Positions 9,601 to 23,900 of a DNA stretch of 64,000 nucleotides are shown one piece after another. The notes beneath the pieces were generated by a model. The model was not told the DNA's origin and ran no database searches. It saw nothing but the letters and a program-made list of their open reading frames with translations. The stretch covers positions 56,001 to 120,000 of the forward strand of contig RPFO01001162.1 of the NCBI GenBank assembly GCA_009746045.1, given 5' to 3'. The DNA comes from Mesostigma viride. Lineage: Eukaryota > Streptophyta > Mesostigmatophyceae > Mesostigmatales > Mesostigmataceae. Every line of letters starts with the position of its first letter. Position 1 is the stretch's first letter. The position numbers and the translations under genes are program-made.

Positions 9601-11886
9601 AATGCCTACTTGGGGTTTGGTAGTGTGTTTATGCTGAGAGGTGTGGTCGTGTCACATGAAAGCTTCAGGCCTTCAGCCACTTAGGCGGTGTAATCAGCTT
9701 GTAGCGTGTCTAACTGTTTATCATCAAGTGTTAGAGTAGTATACAATAAATTTAATAGTTGTCTCACTTAATAAATTTAATGTAAAGGATGGCCCAGTTT
9801 TGTAAGAGACAAATAAAGCCATTTGAAAAGCACGATAGAATTGCTATCGAGGTTTTTGTTTTGAAAGAAAAAAAATCGCCGGCGGCCGGTGGGGGCGGTG
9901 GCCCCCCGGACCCCCCCCCTCGGCCGCTACGCGACCTCGTCCGGTTTGTCCGGTTCGTCCGGAACGCCCCCCATCTTAGGAGAAACACTGGGAAAGGAGC
10001 AAGGGTGGGGGGAATCGGCAACGCACCTGCGGCGCAGGGGTGGGGGGACTGCAAAGTGCGGCCTTATTATGAATAGCATCCTCGGCTCGCCACGGGTCGC
10101 AACGATACAATCTGTCCGGTGAAACTGCCCCAGGCGACCACTACAGAATACACAGAAATCACAGTCATGCAAAGGTCCCAAACGGCCGTAGCTAGGCACA
10201 GGTGTTTTTTAGGGTCGGTTGATCGGTCGGTCGGTCGGTCGCAGTGTTTCTAGTAACGGGACGTATACGTCAGCCGCTGACGCGTCAGTGTCTGACGCGT
10301 CCGACTTTTTTGTCCGCACGTCAGACAGCTGACGCGTAAATTTTGGCCCCGCGTCAGTCGTCTGACGCGTAAATTTTGACTGCACGTCAGTCGTCTGACG
10401 CGTAAATTTAGGCAGCACGTCAGTACTCATGTGCACCGAGTCTATGCGTCAGACAGTGCGGAATCCTGAACAGCCCGTTACCATGCCAAGTGCCAGACCT
10501 TCCGGCCCTTGCCTGCTTGGCGGCGAGAGTGACGAGACTTCTAGAGTCTAGACCACTGTTCGAGACGAATGCGAAGTGGTAGCACAATACCTAGCCGAGG
10601 ACGACTGGCAATGGTCGATCCTCCGGAATATGATTGATGAGCTGATTGACGCAGCTTTGCGAGGTTGCCTGATTTAGATGAACATCCTTTCCTTGTAGAT
10701 TGCTTTGAATCGGATTCCAGGTGTGTTGATTAACGCTTTAGATTTGTTGGATCCATTCATTACTAGATGCGTAGGTGAAATTTCAGGCCGGGTCAGAAAT
10801 ATTATTGTATACACATTTAACAACGTGAATGGTTTAGTCTGATAGTCAACTAGAAAAGTTAGTGACCTGGGGGTTGGAAGTTTTTGGGTGAAGGGATGGC
10901 GCCGGAAGGAATACTGGGGAAAGTTGAATCTGGGGAAATCGCAGCTTTTTTTTATGCCGAAACAGGCCGCCGACATGGCCAAAGCGCCTGCGCCTAGTCC
11001 GCGTGCCATTGTTGGCGTAGGCCAGGCAGCAAACGAGCTGAACCGCAGCAAGAGGAAAAGGGGAAATGATAGCAATGCTGCCAGTGGTGTAGCAGCAGCA
11101 TCGGCTCAGTCCGGCAATGCTGGTGAGCCCCCAGGCCGGTCGTCTTGCCATGCCACTAGCTGGGACATCACTAGTGTTCACGAGCTCATCATTAACGTCT
11201 TTTATTTTAAGTTTGATAAATAATAAGTTTGATGTGGGTGTGTGCCGTACTGGGCTGTGGCATTGTGGATGCCATCCTAATTAAGTGTAACAGTAAATTC
11301 AGAAAAACAGTTGAAGTAGGTCATATTATTCTGAATTTTGTATCATGGATCGAACCCATTTCTCGCTGCGCTTTTACAAGTCAGACTGACTCAAAAGCTA
11401 AACATGTGCCCCAAACCTTATCTCAGGGGTCGTTCGGCCCTGTAGCAAGAGAACCCCTTTCGGATTCCCCACTTGAGCTTCCATTGGCTAACTTGCCGCC
11501 GTTGGCAAATTAAGAGTCAGCTGTCTGACGCGCCGCCAACGGCGGCGAGTCAGCCGTCCGACGCGCCGCCAACGGCGGCGAGTCAGCCAGGCTGACGCGA
11601 GCAAAAACCCTTACTAGAAACACTGGTCGGTCGGTCGGTCGGTCGGTCGGTCGGTCGGTCGGTCGGTCGGTCGGTCGGTCGGTCGGTCGGTCGGTCGGTC
11701 GGTCGGTCGGTCGGTCGGTCGGTCGGTCGGTCGGTCGGTCGGTCGGTCGGTCGGTCGGTCGGTCGGTCGGTCGGTCGGTCGGTCGGTCGGTCGATGGGTG
11801 GGTGGGTGGGTGGGTGGGTGGGTGGGTGGGTGGGTGGGTGGGTGGGTGGGTGGGTGGGTGGGTGGGTGGGTGGGTGGGTCCGTTGG

Positions 11887-11958
<72 letters not shown>

Positions 11959-14900
11959 CGGTGCCCCGCCCCGCCCTGCTCTCACCTGTCATCGTCCATT
12001 TCCCACAGGTGCGCCTCCCTCAGCCGGTTGATCTTGCCTGGACCGCACCCATAACAGGCAAAACCATGGCGGAGGAAAGCCGAACGATAAATTGTGAATG
12101 CCCGCCTGCGTGCAACGCTTCGCCAGGCCTCAACAAGGCGTCAACAAGGGTGTCTCTGGCTTCCACTCCCCTGAACGTATCGCGTGTGCAAGCTGCAATA
12201 ACCTGACACTAGGGGGCCTCGCTTGAAACCATCCCCCCCCCCCACGTGCACAAGATACACACAAGGGCGCAAGCCATTCAGAGGCACATACAAAAGAAGG
12301 CAGCATCTGCAAACATGTCCGGCACCTGAACATCCCGTTCATCTCGTAAACTCCAGAACATCCCGTTCATCTCTGCCAGAAACCGAGTTTTGCCGGCTGC
12401 CCCACACACGCAGAGTAATGCCGGCCTCTCCGCACACGGTGATGGCCCACGCGCCTGCCGTGCCTCCATTGGTGAAGTCATGTTCCAACCATCGGCAACT
12501 GCCAACCCTTCCACGCACCTGCCATGCCTCCATTGGTGAACGTCACGTGCACCACGTAGGGCAAGAAGTTGTAGCGCCGGTGCAGCCGCTGGTGGAAGAA
12601 GACGTGGCCGTTGGCAAACTGTACGGTGGGCAGCGTGCCCAGCCGCACGGTGGTCTCCATCTGGTTGGTCGCGTTGTTGAGGAGGCCCCCCGCAGGGAAC
12701 ACGCGTGCGTCGCCGAGGAACGGCCTGGGGCGGCGCGCCGAGCGAGAGGCAGAAGCGACACGGGGAGTAGACATGTTCAGGTAGAGGAAACACAGCAGCC
12801 ATATAGCAGGGACACAAACAGGTAGGGCACGAGTGGCAGCAAAGACGTTCCAACCCGTTAACAGCAGCGATATTGGAGTAAGCTACATAATGCATCTTTA
12901 ATGAGCTTGTAGAATAAACGGTGCGTGAGTTGGCATGATTCCCTGTGGCATGAACACGTGCCTGCATGCAGACCACATCAATTTTTAGCAGCTGCAGGTG
13001 AAGTTTCACTTCGGGAATGCCGATCCTACTATCTGCCGCATCGATCCACGGGGGTCCCAACATGCCTCTTTCACGCAACGTCCTCAGGGTCTGCCATGTG
13101 TAGACTACCATTTACCACGCACCATATATGCACCATATATGCAGCCCAGTTTCGCTCTGTGTTCCCTGTCACCTTGCAGCTGGCTGCCTTGCCAAAAAGG
13201 CGTGGATGCATGACAGCGAAGGCCAGCCGTGCAATAAGGTCTTCTACTATTAGGCATGCAGAAGAAAAAGGTTCGATATACCTAGTGTCAACAAGCCGCA
13301 TTGTCTTATAAGGGTTTATCTGGTAAAGGGCCCGCTGTGCGGCCATACCTCTCCAAGAAACAGTGGCAAGCCCAACGACATAAACACGTTGTACCCATCA
13401 TCGTGCAAGCCCAATGACATAAACACGTACCCATCATCGTGCAAGCCCAACGACATGAACACATTGCACCCATCATCGTGCAAGCCCAACGACATGAACA
13501 CGTTGCACCCATCATCGTGCAAGCCCAACGACATAAACACGTTGTACCCATCATCGTGCAAGCCCAACGACATAAACACGCTGTACCCATCATCGTGCAA
13601 GCCCAACGACATGAACACGTTGCACCCATCATCGTGCAAGCCCAACAACATAAACACGTTGTACCCATCATCGTGCAAGCCCAACGACATAAACACGTTG
13701 CACCCATCATCGTGCAAGCCCAACGACATAAACACGTTGCACCCATCATCGTGCAAGCCCAACGACATGAACACGTTGCACCCATCATCGTGCAAGCCCA
13801 ACGACATGAACACGTTGCACCCATCATCGTGCAAGCCCAACGACATAAACACGTTGCACCCATCATCGTGCAAGCCCAACGACATGAACACGTTGCACCC
13901 ATCATCGTGCAAGCCCAACGACATGAACACGTTGCACCCATCATCGTGCAAGCCCAACGACATGAACACGTTGTACCCATCATCGTGCAAGCCCAACGAC
14001 ATAAACACGTTGCACCCATCATCGTGCAAGCCCAACGACATAAACACATTGCACCCATCATCGTGCAAGCCCAACGACATAAACACGTTGCACCCATCAT
14101 CGTGCAAGCCCAACGACATGAACACGTTGCACCCATCATCGTGCAAGCCCAACGACATGAACACGTTGCACCCATCATCGTGCAAGCCCAACGACATGAA
14201 CACATTGCACCCATCATCGTGCAAGCCCAACGACATGAACACGTTGCACCCATCATCGTGCAAGCCCAACGACATAAACACGTTGTACCCATCATCGTGC
14301 AAGCCCAACAACATGAACACGTTGTACCCATCATCTTGCAAGCCCAACGACATAAAAACATGTTGCACCCATCATCGTGCAAGCCCAACGACATGAACAC
14401 GTTGTACCCATCATCGTGCAAGCCCACGACATAAACACGTTGCACCCGTCATCGTGCAAGCCCAACGACATGAACACGTTGTACCCATCATCGTGCAAGC
14501 CCAACGACATGAACACGTTGTACCCATCATCGTGCAAGCCCAACGACATGAACACGTTGCACCCATCATCGTGCAAGCCCAACGACATGAACACGTTGTA
14601 CCCATCATCGTGCAAGCCCAACGACATGAACACGTTGCACCCATCATCGTGCAAGCCCAACGACATGAACACGTTGTACCCATCATCGTGCAAGCCCACG
14701 ACATAAACACGTTGCACCCGTCATCGTGCAAGCCCAACGACATGAACACGTTGTACCCATCATCGTGCAAGCCCACGACATAAACACGTTGCACCCATCA
14801 TCGTGCAAGCCCAACGACATGAACACGTTGTACCCATCATCGTGCAAGCCCAACGACATGAACACGTTGTACCCATCATCGTGCAAGCCCAACGACATGA

Positions 14901-17900
14901 ACACGTTGTACCCATCATCGTGCAAGCCCAACGACATGAACACGTTGCACCCATCATCGTGCAAGCCCAACGACATGAACACGTTGCACCCATCATCGTG
15001 CAAGCCCAATGACATGAACACATTGCACCCATCATCGTGCAAGCCCAACGACATAAACACGTTGCACCCATCATCGTGCAAGCCCAACGACATAAACACG
15101 TTGCACCCATCATCGTGCAAGCCCAACGACATAAACACGTTGTACCCATCATCGTGCAAGCCCAACGACATGAACACGTTGTACCCATCATCGTGCAAGC
15201 CCAACGACATGAACACGTTGCACCCATCATCGTGCAAGCCCAACGACATGAACACGTTGCACCCATCATCGTGCAAGCCCAACGACATGGACACATTGCA
15301 CCCATCATCGTGCAAGCCCAACGACATAAACACGTTGCACCCATCATCGTGCAAGCCCAACGACATGAACACGTTGTACCCATCATCGTGCAAGCCCAAC
15401 GACATGAACACGTTGTACCCATCATCGTGCAAGCCCAACGACATGAACACGTTGCACCCATCATCGTGCAAGCCCAACGACATGAACACGTTGTACCCAT
15501 CATCGTGCAAGCCCAACGACATGAACACGTTGCACCCATCATCGTGCAAGCCCAACGACATGAACACGTTGCACCCATCATCGTGCAAGCCCAACGACAT
15601 GAACACATTGCACCCATCATCGTGCAAGCCCAACGACATAAACACGTTGCACCCATCATCGTGCAAGCCCAACGACATAAACACGTTGCACCCATCATCG
15701 TGCAAGCCCAACGACATGAACACGTTGTACCCATCATCGTGCAAGCCCAACGACATGAACACGTTGTACCCATCATCGTGCAAGCCCAACGACATGAACA
15801 CGTTGCACCCATCATCGTGCAAGCCCAACGACATAAACACGTTGCACCCATCATCGTGCAAGCCCAACGACATGAACACGTTGCACCCATCATCGTGCAA
15901 GCCCAACGACATGAACACGTTGCACCCATCATCGTGCAAGCCCAACGACATGAACACGTTGTACCCATCATCGTGCAAGCCCAACGACATAAACACGTTG
16001 CACCCATCATCGTGCAAGCCCAACGACATAAACACGTTGCACCCATCATCGTGCAAGCCCAACGACATGAACACGTTGCACCCATCATCGTGCAAGCCCA
16101 ACGACATGAACACGTTGTACCCATCATCGTGCAAGCCCAACGACATGAACACGTTGCACCCATCATCGTGCAAGCCCAACGACATGAACACGTTGCACCC
16201 ATCATCGTGCAAGCCCAACGACATGAACACATTGCACCCATCATCGTGCAAGCCCAACGACATAAACACGTTGCACCCATCATCGTGCAAGCCCAACGAC
16301 ATAAACACGTTGCACCCATCATCGTGCAAGCCCAACGACATGAACACGTTGTACCCATCATCGTGCAAGCCCAACGACATGAACACGTTGTACCCATCAT
16401 CGTGCAAGCCCAACGACATAAACACGTTGCACCCATCATCGTGCAAGCCCAACGACATAAACACGTTGCACCCATCATCGTGCAAGCCCAACGACATAAA
16501 CACGTTGCACCCATCATCGTGCAAGCCCAACGACATGAACACGTTGCACCCATCATCGTGCAAGCCCAACGACATGAACACGTTGCACCCATCATCGTGC
16601 AAGCCCAACGACATGAACACGTTGCACCCATCATCGTGCAAGCCCAACGACATAAACACGTTGCACCCATCATCGTGCAAGCCCAACGACATGAACACGT
16701 TGCACCCATCATCGTGCAAGCCCAACGACATGAACACGTTGTACCCATCATCGTGCAAGCCCAACGACATGAACACGTTGCACCCATCATCGTGCAAGCC
16801 CAACGACATAAACACGTTGCACCCATCATCGTGCAAGCCCAACGACATAAACACGTTGCACCCATCATCGTGCAAGCCCAACGACATAAACACGTTGCAC
16901 CCGTCATCGTGCAAGCCCAATGACATAAACACGTTGCACCCATCATCGTGCAAGCCCAACGACATGAACACGTTGCACCCATCATCGTGCAAGCCCAACG
17001 ACATGAACACGTTGCACCCATCATCGTGCAAGCCCAACGACATGAACACGTTGCACCCATCATCGTGCAAGCCCAACGACATAAACACGTTGCACCCATC
17101 ATCGTGCAAGCCCAACGACATAAACACGTTGCACCCATCATCGTGCAAGCCCAACGACATGAACACGTTGCACCCATCATCGTGCAAGCCCAACGACATG
17201 AACACGTTGCACCCATCATCGTGCAAGCCCAACGACATGAACACGTTGTACCCATCATCGTGCAAGCCCAACGACATGAACACGTTGTACCCATCATCGT
17301 GCAAGCCCAACGACATAAACACGTTGCACCCATCATCGTGCAAGCCCAACGACATAAACACGTTGCACCCATCATCGTGCAAGCCCAACGACATAAACAC
17401 GTTGCACCCATCATCGTGCAAGCCCAACGACATAAACACGTTGCACCCATCATCGTGCAAGCCCAACGACATAAACACGTTGCACCCATCATCGTGCAAG
17501 CCCAACGACATGAACACGTTGTACCCATCATCGTGCAAGCCCAACGACATACACACGTTGCACCCATCAATCATCATCGTGCGTACAAGCGGGCTCCATG
17601 TGGTGGGAAACCTGGGCGCCACTTGGCACCCTCTGTCAATAAACGGCCCAGGGAGAGCATAAGCAGGTGTGCAGGCACGCACATGCCTGCACACGCCGCA
17701 CCCAGCATATAGGACGCCCACATGACGAGGAACGAGATGCATGCGGGGGCCACCCACATTATGATTTATGGGGTTCATACGGGGGCCACCCACCGGATGG
17801 GGTACATGCCGGGTTCCAGCAGCGCGTTCAGCGCCAGCTGGTCGTCCATCGGGTTGGCCAGCTGTTCAGGCTCTGTCAGCGCATCCAGAAGTTTCTGCCG

Positions 17901-20900
17901 CCATGTGCAGGCATGCCAAACGTACGGTGATTGGGGCAAGGCAACAGAGATGTCAGCTGCGTCCCATGCTTGCAACATGGGTGCGATGCTTTTTCTCGGC
18001 AGCTGCACCCTCCAAAGACATGACAAGAAGAAAGCCCAACAGTAGCGGGTCAGTGGGGCGTTGGGTGCCCATTTGCAACACATGAAACTTCCTCGCCTTT
18101 GTCTCAAATGTTACGCAAACATGGACTTAGCCTGCAAACCGATGAGAGTTACACAATCAACTGGCAGGTGCCATGAGACATGCCAGCAAGCCATCAAGTC
18201 ATATGGGCAAAGAACAAGCACAGCAGCTGCCGATTTTCACAGTCTCACACCTGCGTGCCACAGTCTTACAGTGTATACAACCACCACGATGCGACCTGGC
18301 TCGTTCCACCAATCACGCGACCGTGCTCGTTCCACCACCACGCCGCGACCGCGCTCATTCCACCACCACAACACGACCTGGCTTGCCTGCTACCCCAATC
18401 CACTTGCCCAGTCGCTTGCCTGCCGGCCCACCCACCTGCCCACCCGCCCACCCGCCCACCCACCTTCTTCCAGCGCGCCACAAACCGCCGGCTCTCGTCG
18501 CTTGCACGCACAAAGAGCACGCCCGTGTTGAAGGCGTTGCCGTAGAAGCGGCCCGGCGCGTGCCCACAGCGGTCCCAGGGGTAGCCATCGGGCATCTTCA
18601 GGCCCTCATCGCGCACGTGCGACAGGCAGTCGGTGGACACCAGGATGTTGGCGCTGAGCGACGTGGACTCCTGCGCACACCACTCGGTGAACACGCGTGC
18701 AGGAGGCGATATCATCATACGGCAGGAAGGGACAGGAGCAGCAAGTTGGCAACCGAGTAGGGAGTTTAGCACACAGCTGGCAGCAGCAAAAACGCGGTGT
18801 GCTCTTCACAATATGTGCTCTTTTCAATCAATATGAAGGTGTGCACAAAGGTACGACACTATAGAAATAGATAAAATGTGACAGGCTTTGTTGCAAGTGG
18901 AGAGGGGAAGAGAGCCGGCAAACTTCGCGCTGCGTGGTACACAGCCGCAGATGCAACCACAATGATTTGAGACGAGTGGTTACAAGGACCTCAAGGGGAA
19001 ATAACCGAAGTTAACCTCAAGAAGGCCAGAAAAACTGCACCGCGTGTCAGTCCACTGGACACACAGCGACTTGCCACCAACGCTCACTCCAAACGAGATG
19101 CCAACCGGCCTAGGGAGTGAAGTTGGTGGGTGGTGCACCCCACACCGAAACATTTCGCACAGCACCACCTTTAACACAGGCATGCTGCATCTATACCATA
19201 CTGCAAGCAAAGATAAAAGGGGATACGCGTCAGAAAGATAATGGGGAATTCTGAAGGGGTTGCATGTCACGTTTGAGAATGTTTGGTGGACTTATTGCGC
19301 GGATGCCTGGGTGGTTGCACAGGATGGCCCCCCTATTATGAGCTGGACACCACATGTCGTTGATGAACTCGGAGGAGTGGCTCCATGCCTCCCGTTTTAC
19401 GTCCACCCCCCCCGTTGCTACCGAGGCCCACCACCCACCCAGTAGGGCCACAGTGACGCATCCCCAGGCTGTAATGCCCCATCCTCCCCCACCCCCCTTC
19501 CCTTTATTATACCAGCACGGCGCTCACAAGGTAGGGCCACGGGTTGCGCATCCACATGCCCCATCCTCCCCCACCCCCCTTCCCTTTATTATACCAGCAC
19601 GGCGCTCACAAGGTAGGGCCACGGGTTGCGCATCCACATGCCCCATCCTTCCCCACCCCCCTTCCCTATGTTATACCAGCACGGCACTCACAAGGTAGGG
19701 CCACGGGTTGCGCATCCACACGCCCCATCCTCCCCCACCCCCCTTCCCTATGTTATACCGGCACGGCACTCACAAGGTAGGGCCACAGGTTGCGCATCCA
19801 CACGCCCCATCCTCCCCCACCCCCCTTCCTTATGTTATACCAGCACGGCACTCACAAGGTAGGGCCACGGGTTGCGCATCCACACGCCCCATCCTCCCCC
19901 ACCCCCTTCCCTATGTTATACCGGCACGGCACTCACAAGGTAGGGCCACGGGTCGTGCATCCACACGCCCCATCCTCCCCCCCCCCCTTCCCTATGTTAT
20001 ACCGGCACGGGACTCACAAGGTAGGGCCACGGGCTGCGCATCCACACGCCCCATCCTCCCCCACCCCCCTTCCCTATGTTATACCGGCACGGCACTCACA
20101 AGGTAGGGCCACAGGTTGCGCATCCACACGCCCCATCCTCCCCCCCCCCTTCCCTATGTTATACCGGCACGGCACTCACAAGGTAGGGCCACAGGTTGCG
20201 CATCCACACGCCCCATCCTCCCCCACCCCCCTTCCCTATGTTATACCAGCACGGCACTCACAAGGTAGGGCCACGGGTTGCGCATCCACACGCCCCATCC
20301 TCCCCCACCCCCCTTCCCTATGTTATACCGGCACGGCACTCACAAGGTAGGGCCACGGGTTGCGCATCCACACGCCCCATCCTCCCCCACCCCCCTTCCC
20401 TATGTTATACCAGCACGGCACTCACAAGGTAGGGCCACGGGTTGCGCATCCACACGCCCCATCCTCCCCCACCCCCCTTCCCTATGTTATACCAGCACGG
20501 CACTCACAAGGTAGGGCCACGGGTTGCGCATCCACACGCCCCATCCTCCCCCACCCCCCTTCCCTATGTTATACCAGCACGGCACTCACAAGGTAGGGCC
20601 ACGGGTTGCGCATCCACACGCCCCATCCTCCCCCACCCCCCTTCCCTATGTTATACCAGCACGGCACTCACAAGGTAGGGCCACGGGTTGCGCATCCACA
20701 CGGTGTCCGTGTCGCTGAAGAGCACGTCGTGGCCCGTGGTCAGCAGCTGCAGCAGGATGTCGCACTTGAGCATGCCCATGCGGCGGAACGCGTTGTGGTC
20801 CAGCCTGGGGGCGCATGGCACGCAACAACATTGCTGCAGATCAGCATGTGCGTGTGTGGCCATGCCAGCACAGAAAACCGCCTTCTTGAAGCAAAAAGGG

Positions 20901-23900
20901 TGGACAACATCTGATGGGGAAAAAGGGGCCACTTATGAGTTGGGATCGCAGAGGGCAGTTAGCACTGCACTCGGCCGCTTCCAAAGTCCAACTCAGACAA
21001 GTCCGACTCAGACAAGCTGTCACTGGCGTGCGTTGACCATGTTAGCGAAGTGGAAGAAACCCAACGTCCTCTGGGTTTAGGGGTTAGGGTTTAGGGTGCA
21101 TTGAATCGGCAACTGCAACTGCGCGAGAGTTGCATCAAGCTCACAGAGGCCATCATTATAAGCAGCATTGTGCTGTGGCAGGCTGGCTGCACTAGCCGTC
21201 CTTGCACAACTGTCCTTGCACAGAATCATGGCAAGACATCCATTGCCAGACTCAAAGCGGTTGACACGCAATACTACACAGGCTGGAGCACACGAGACTT
21301 CCCATTTCCTGTTTACCCCTGGTTTACCTGATATGCCTGGGGAGACACCGGCTGATTGAAAGAATCCACCCACCAGCCCTACGATTCCTGCGGATGCATC
21401 GGTGACACCAGCTGGGACAGCTTGCACCCGTAACGAGGTGCATCCCCTCGCCTGCATGCTATCACCCGTGCGTGGTGTAGGCTCCTGTAACGTGGTGTAT
21501 GCTATCCATGTCGGAGACGCCATACCAGATGCAGCGAAAAATCTCCAGCGACAAACCTGCAGCGGCAAACCTGCAGCGGCAAATCTACAGCGACAGTCCT
21601 GCACAGCAAACCTGCACCGGCAAACCTGCACCGGCAAACCTGCAGCGGCAAACCTGCAGCGACAGTCCTGCAGCGGCAAACCTGCAGCGGCAAACCTGCA
21701 GCGGCAAACCTGCAGCGGCAAACCTGCACCGGCAAACCTGCAGCGGCGAACCTGCAGCGACAAACCTGCAGCGGCAAACCTGGAGCGGCAAACCTGCAGC
21801 GGCAAACCTGCAGCGGCAAACCTGCAGCGGCAAAGCTGCAGCGGCAAACCTGCAGCGGCAAACCTGCAGCGGCAAACCTGGAGCGGCAAACCTGCAGCGG
21901 CAAACCTGCAGCGACAAACCTGCAGCGGCAAACCTGCAGCGACAAACCTGCAGCGGCAAACCTGCAGCGGCAAACCTGCAGCGGCAAACCTGCAGCGGCA
22001 AACCTGCAGCGGCAAACCTGCAGTGGCAAACCTGCAGCGGCAAACCTGCAGCGGCAAACCTGCAGCGGCAAACCTGCACCGGCAAACCTGCAGCGACAAA
22101 CCTGCAGCGGCAAACCTGCAGCGACAAACCTGCAGCGGCAAAGCTGCAGCGGCAAACCTGCAGCGGCGAACCTGCAGCGGCAAACCTGCAACGGCAAACC
22201 TACAACGGCAAACCTGCAGCGGCAAACCTGCAGCGGCAAACCTGCAGCGGCAAACCTGCAGCGACAAACCTGCAGCGGCAAACCTGCAGCGGCAAACCTG
22301 CAACGGCAAACCTGCAGCGACAAACCTGCAGCGACAAACTTGCAGCGACAAACCTGCAGGGGCAAACCTGCAGCGGCAAACCTGCAGCGGCAAACCTGCA
22401 GCGGCAAACCTGCAGCGGCAAACCTGCAGCGGCAAACCTGCAGCGGCAAACCTGCAGCGGCAAACCTGCAGCGACAAACCTCCAGCGGCAAACCTCCAGC
22501 GACAAACCTGGAGCGGCAAACCTGCAGCGACAAATCTGCAGCGGCAAACCTGCAGCGACAAACCTGCAGCGGCAAACCTGCACTGGCAAACCTGCAGCGA
22601 CAAATCTGCAGCGGCAAACCTGCAGCGACAAACCTGCAGCGGCAAACCTGCACTGGCAAACCTGCAGCGGCAAACCTGCAGCGGCAAACCTGCAGCGGCA
22701 AACCTGCAGCGGCGAACCTGCAACGGCAAACCTGCAACGGCAAACCTGCAGCGGCAAACCTGCAGCGGCCACACTGAGGCATGACGGTCCTGCATGGAAC
22801 CGCGAGGTCAGCATGCGCAGCACCGAGGGATGAGGCAGACATGTACACGGGGGCATCATATAGAGTTGCCCTGTGCAAACACGCGCGCACACAAGTACGC
22901 ACCGCAGAAGGTCATACTGCGTGAGGTGGGCCTTGTCCTTGTCAGAGACGTCTGCCAGCAGCGGCCGGTTGGCCTCGTCCTCCATCATCTCCATGAGGTA
23001 GACGGGGATCCCCATGCGTGCGCACAGCGCCAGCATGTCGGTATCCATCGCCAGCACCAGAAAGTTGCTCACGTTTAGCGCCACAATGTGGGCCACCCAG
23101 TTGAGCAGCAGGTCCTGCAGCCGCCGCACCGCCACCAGCAAGGCAGCAGACCGCCGCCAAATGGTCAAGTGCATGCCATCACGCCGCCAAGAAAAGCCAT
23201 GAAACAAGGCAGCCACCGGTCAGGTATTGGCATTCTGCAATATGCAACAGGATGCCTCAAGGACACCTCAATTCAACGAAGGCAGTTGTCGCACACCAAT
23301 GATGCCCATTAGGGCCTGTACCCAGCATGGCCATTGTACCTAGCAAGGGGGCTATCACAGGCCTCAGCATGCAGCACGTTTATCATGCACAGCCACCCAC
23401 CCTGGAGTGGATGTATGCGGACGCAGCTACCCACCTTGGAGTGGATGTTGGCGTATGTCACGAGCACGTTCTTGGTCCCCTTGGACGCGCGTGTGGCCAC
23501 CCACTGGATGTCGCGGCGGTGGGCCATCGCCTCCGCCTCGGTGGCGGCCGCCACCCCCTTGGCCTGCTGCAGCGCCAGCACACGCTGAGTGAGCCACTGC
23601 GCACGTGATGGCGGCAATGATGACGCGGGTGACGAGCTGGCAATGCAAGCACCGCCACGAACACGATGTAAGCCATCAAACAGATTGCTGTGGCCATCAA
23701 CCCGAGCGCAGGGTTTGCTGTTGCCATGTTGAGTCATGGCGGAGTTGATAAGCCTTCCGTGCACAATGGCACAACAAATTTGGTTACTGAGAACCCCGGC
23801 CTCTGACCTTTGCTGCTCACAAGAGTAATAGCTGTACCTGCACAACATGTATAAGGGACCGTGTGGACCACCCGAGATGCTAGAGTATATGTTGGAAGCA

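Larger units (their letters stand above)
7505..11985 (-). other. 4.5-kb intron carrying two hAT elements and tetranucleotide arrays
   Basis: In transcript order it begins with (GGCA)n, (ACCC)n and (GACC)n arrays, then a hAT element at 10242-11625 and a second at 8288-9990. 7505-8279 holds GC-rich sequence with no supported gene, including palindrome-like gccggcgtgccggc at about 8008-8021. Confidence 0.75.

Noticed and set aside
11510-12206. Proteins of PTDR, GGWV and PACL repeats, and ASQP/GWLA repeats at 49741-50639
   Set aside because: Translations of the tetranucleotide arrays.
12278-13111. A 277-residue minus-strand protein
   Set aside because: Only 12519-12724 is an exon by family motifs and splice borders; the rest of the frame is intron read-through.
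13306-17793. Open frames of 250-1036 codons on both strands
   Set aside because: They are by-products of the 39-bp repeat, whose length is a multiple of three and which has no stops; protein repeats of different sequence appear in up to four frames at once.
21077-23216. Repetitive [14 protein letters not shown] and [14 protein letters not shown] proteins
   Set aside because: Artefact of the 14-bp repeat (42 bp = 14 codons), open in all frames.
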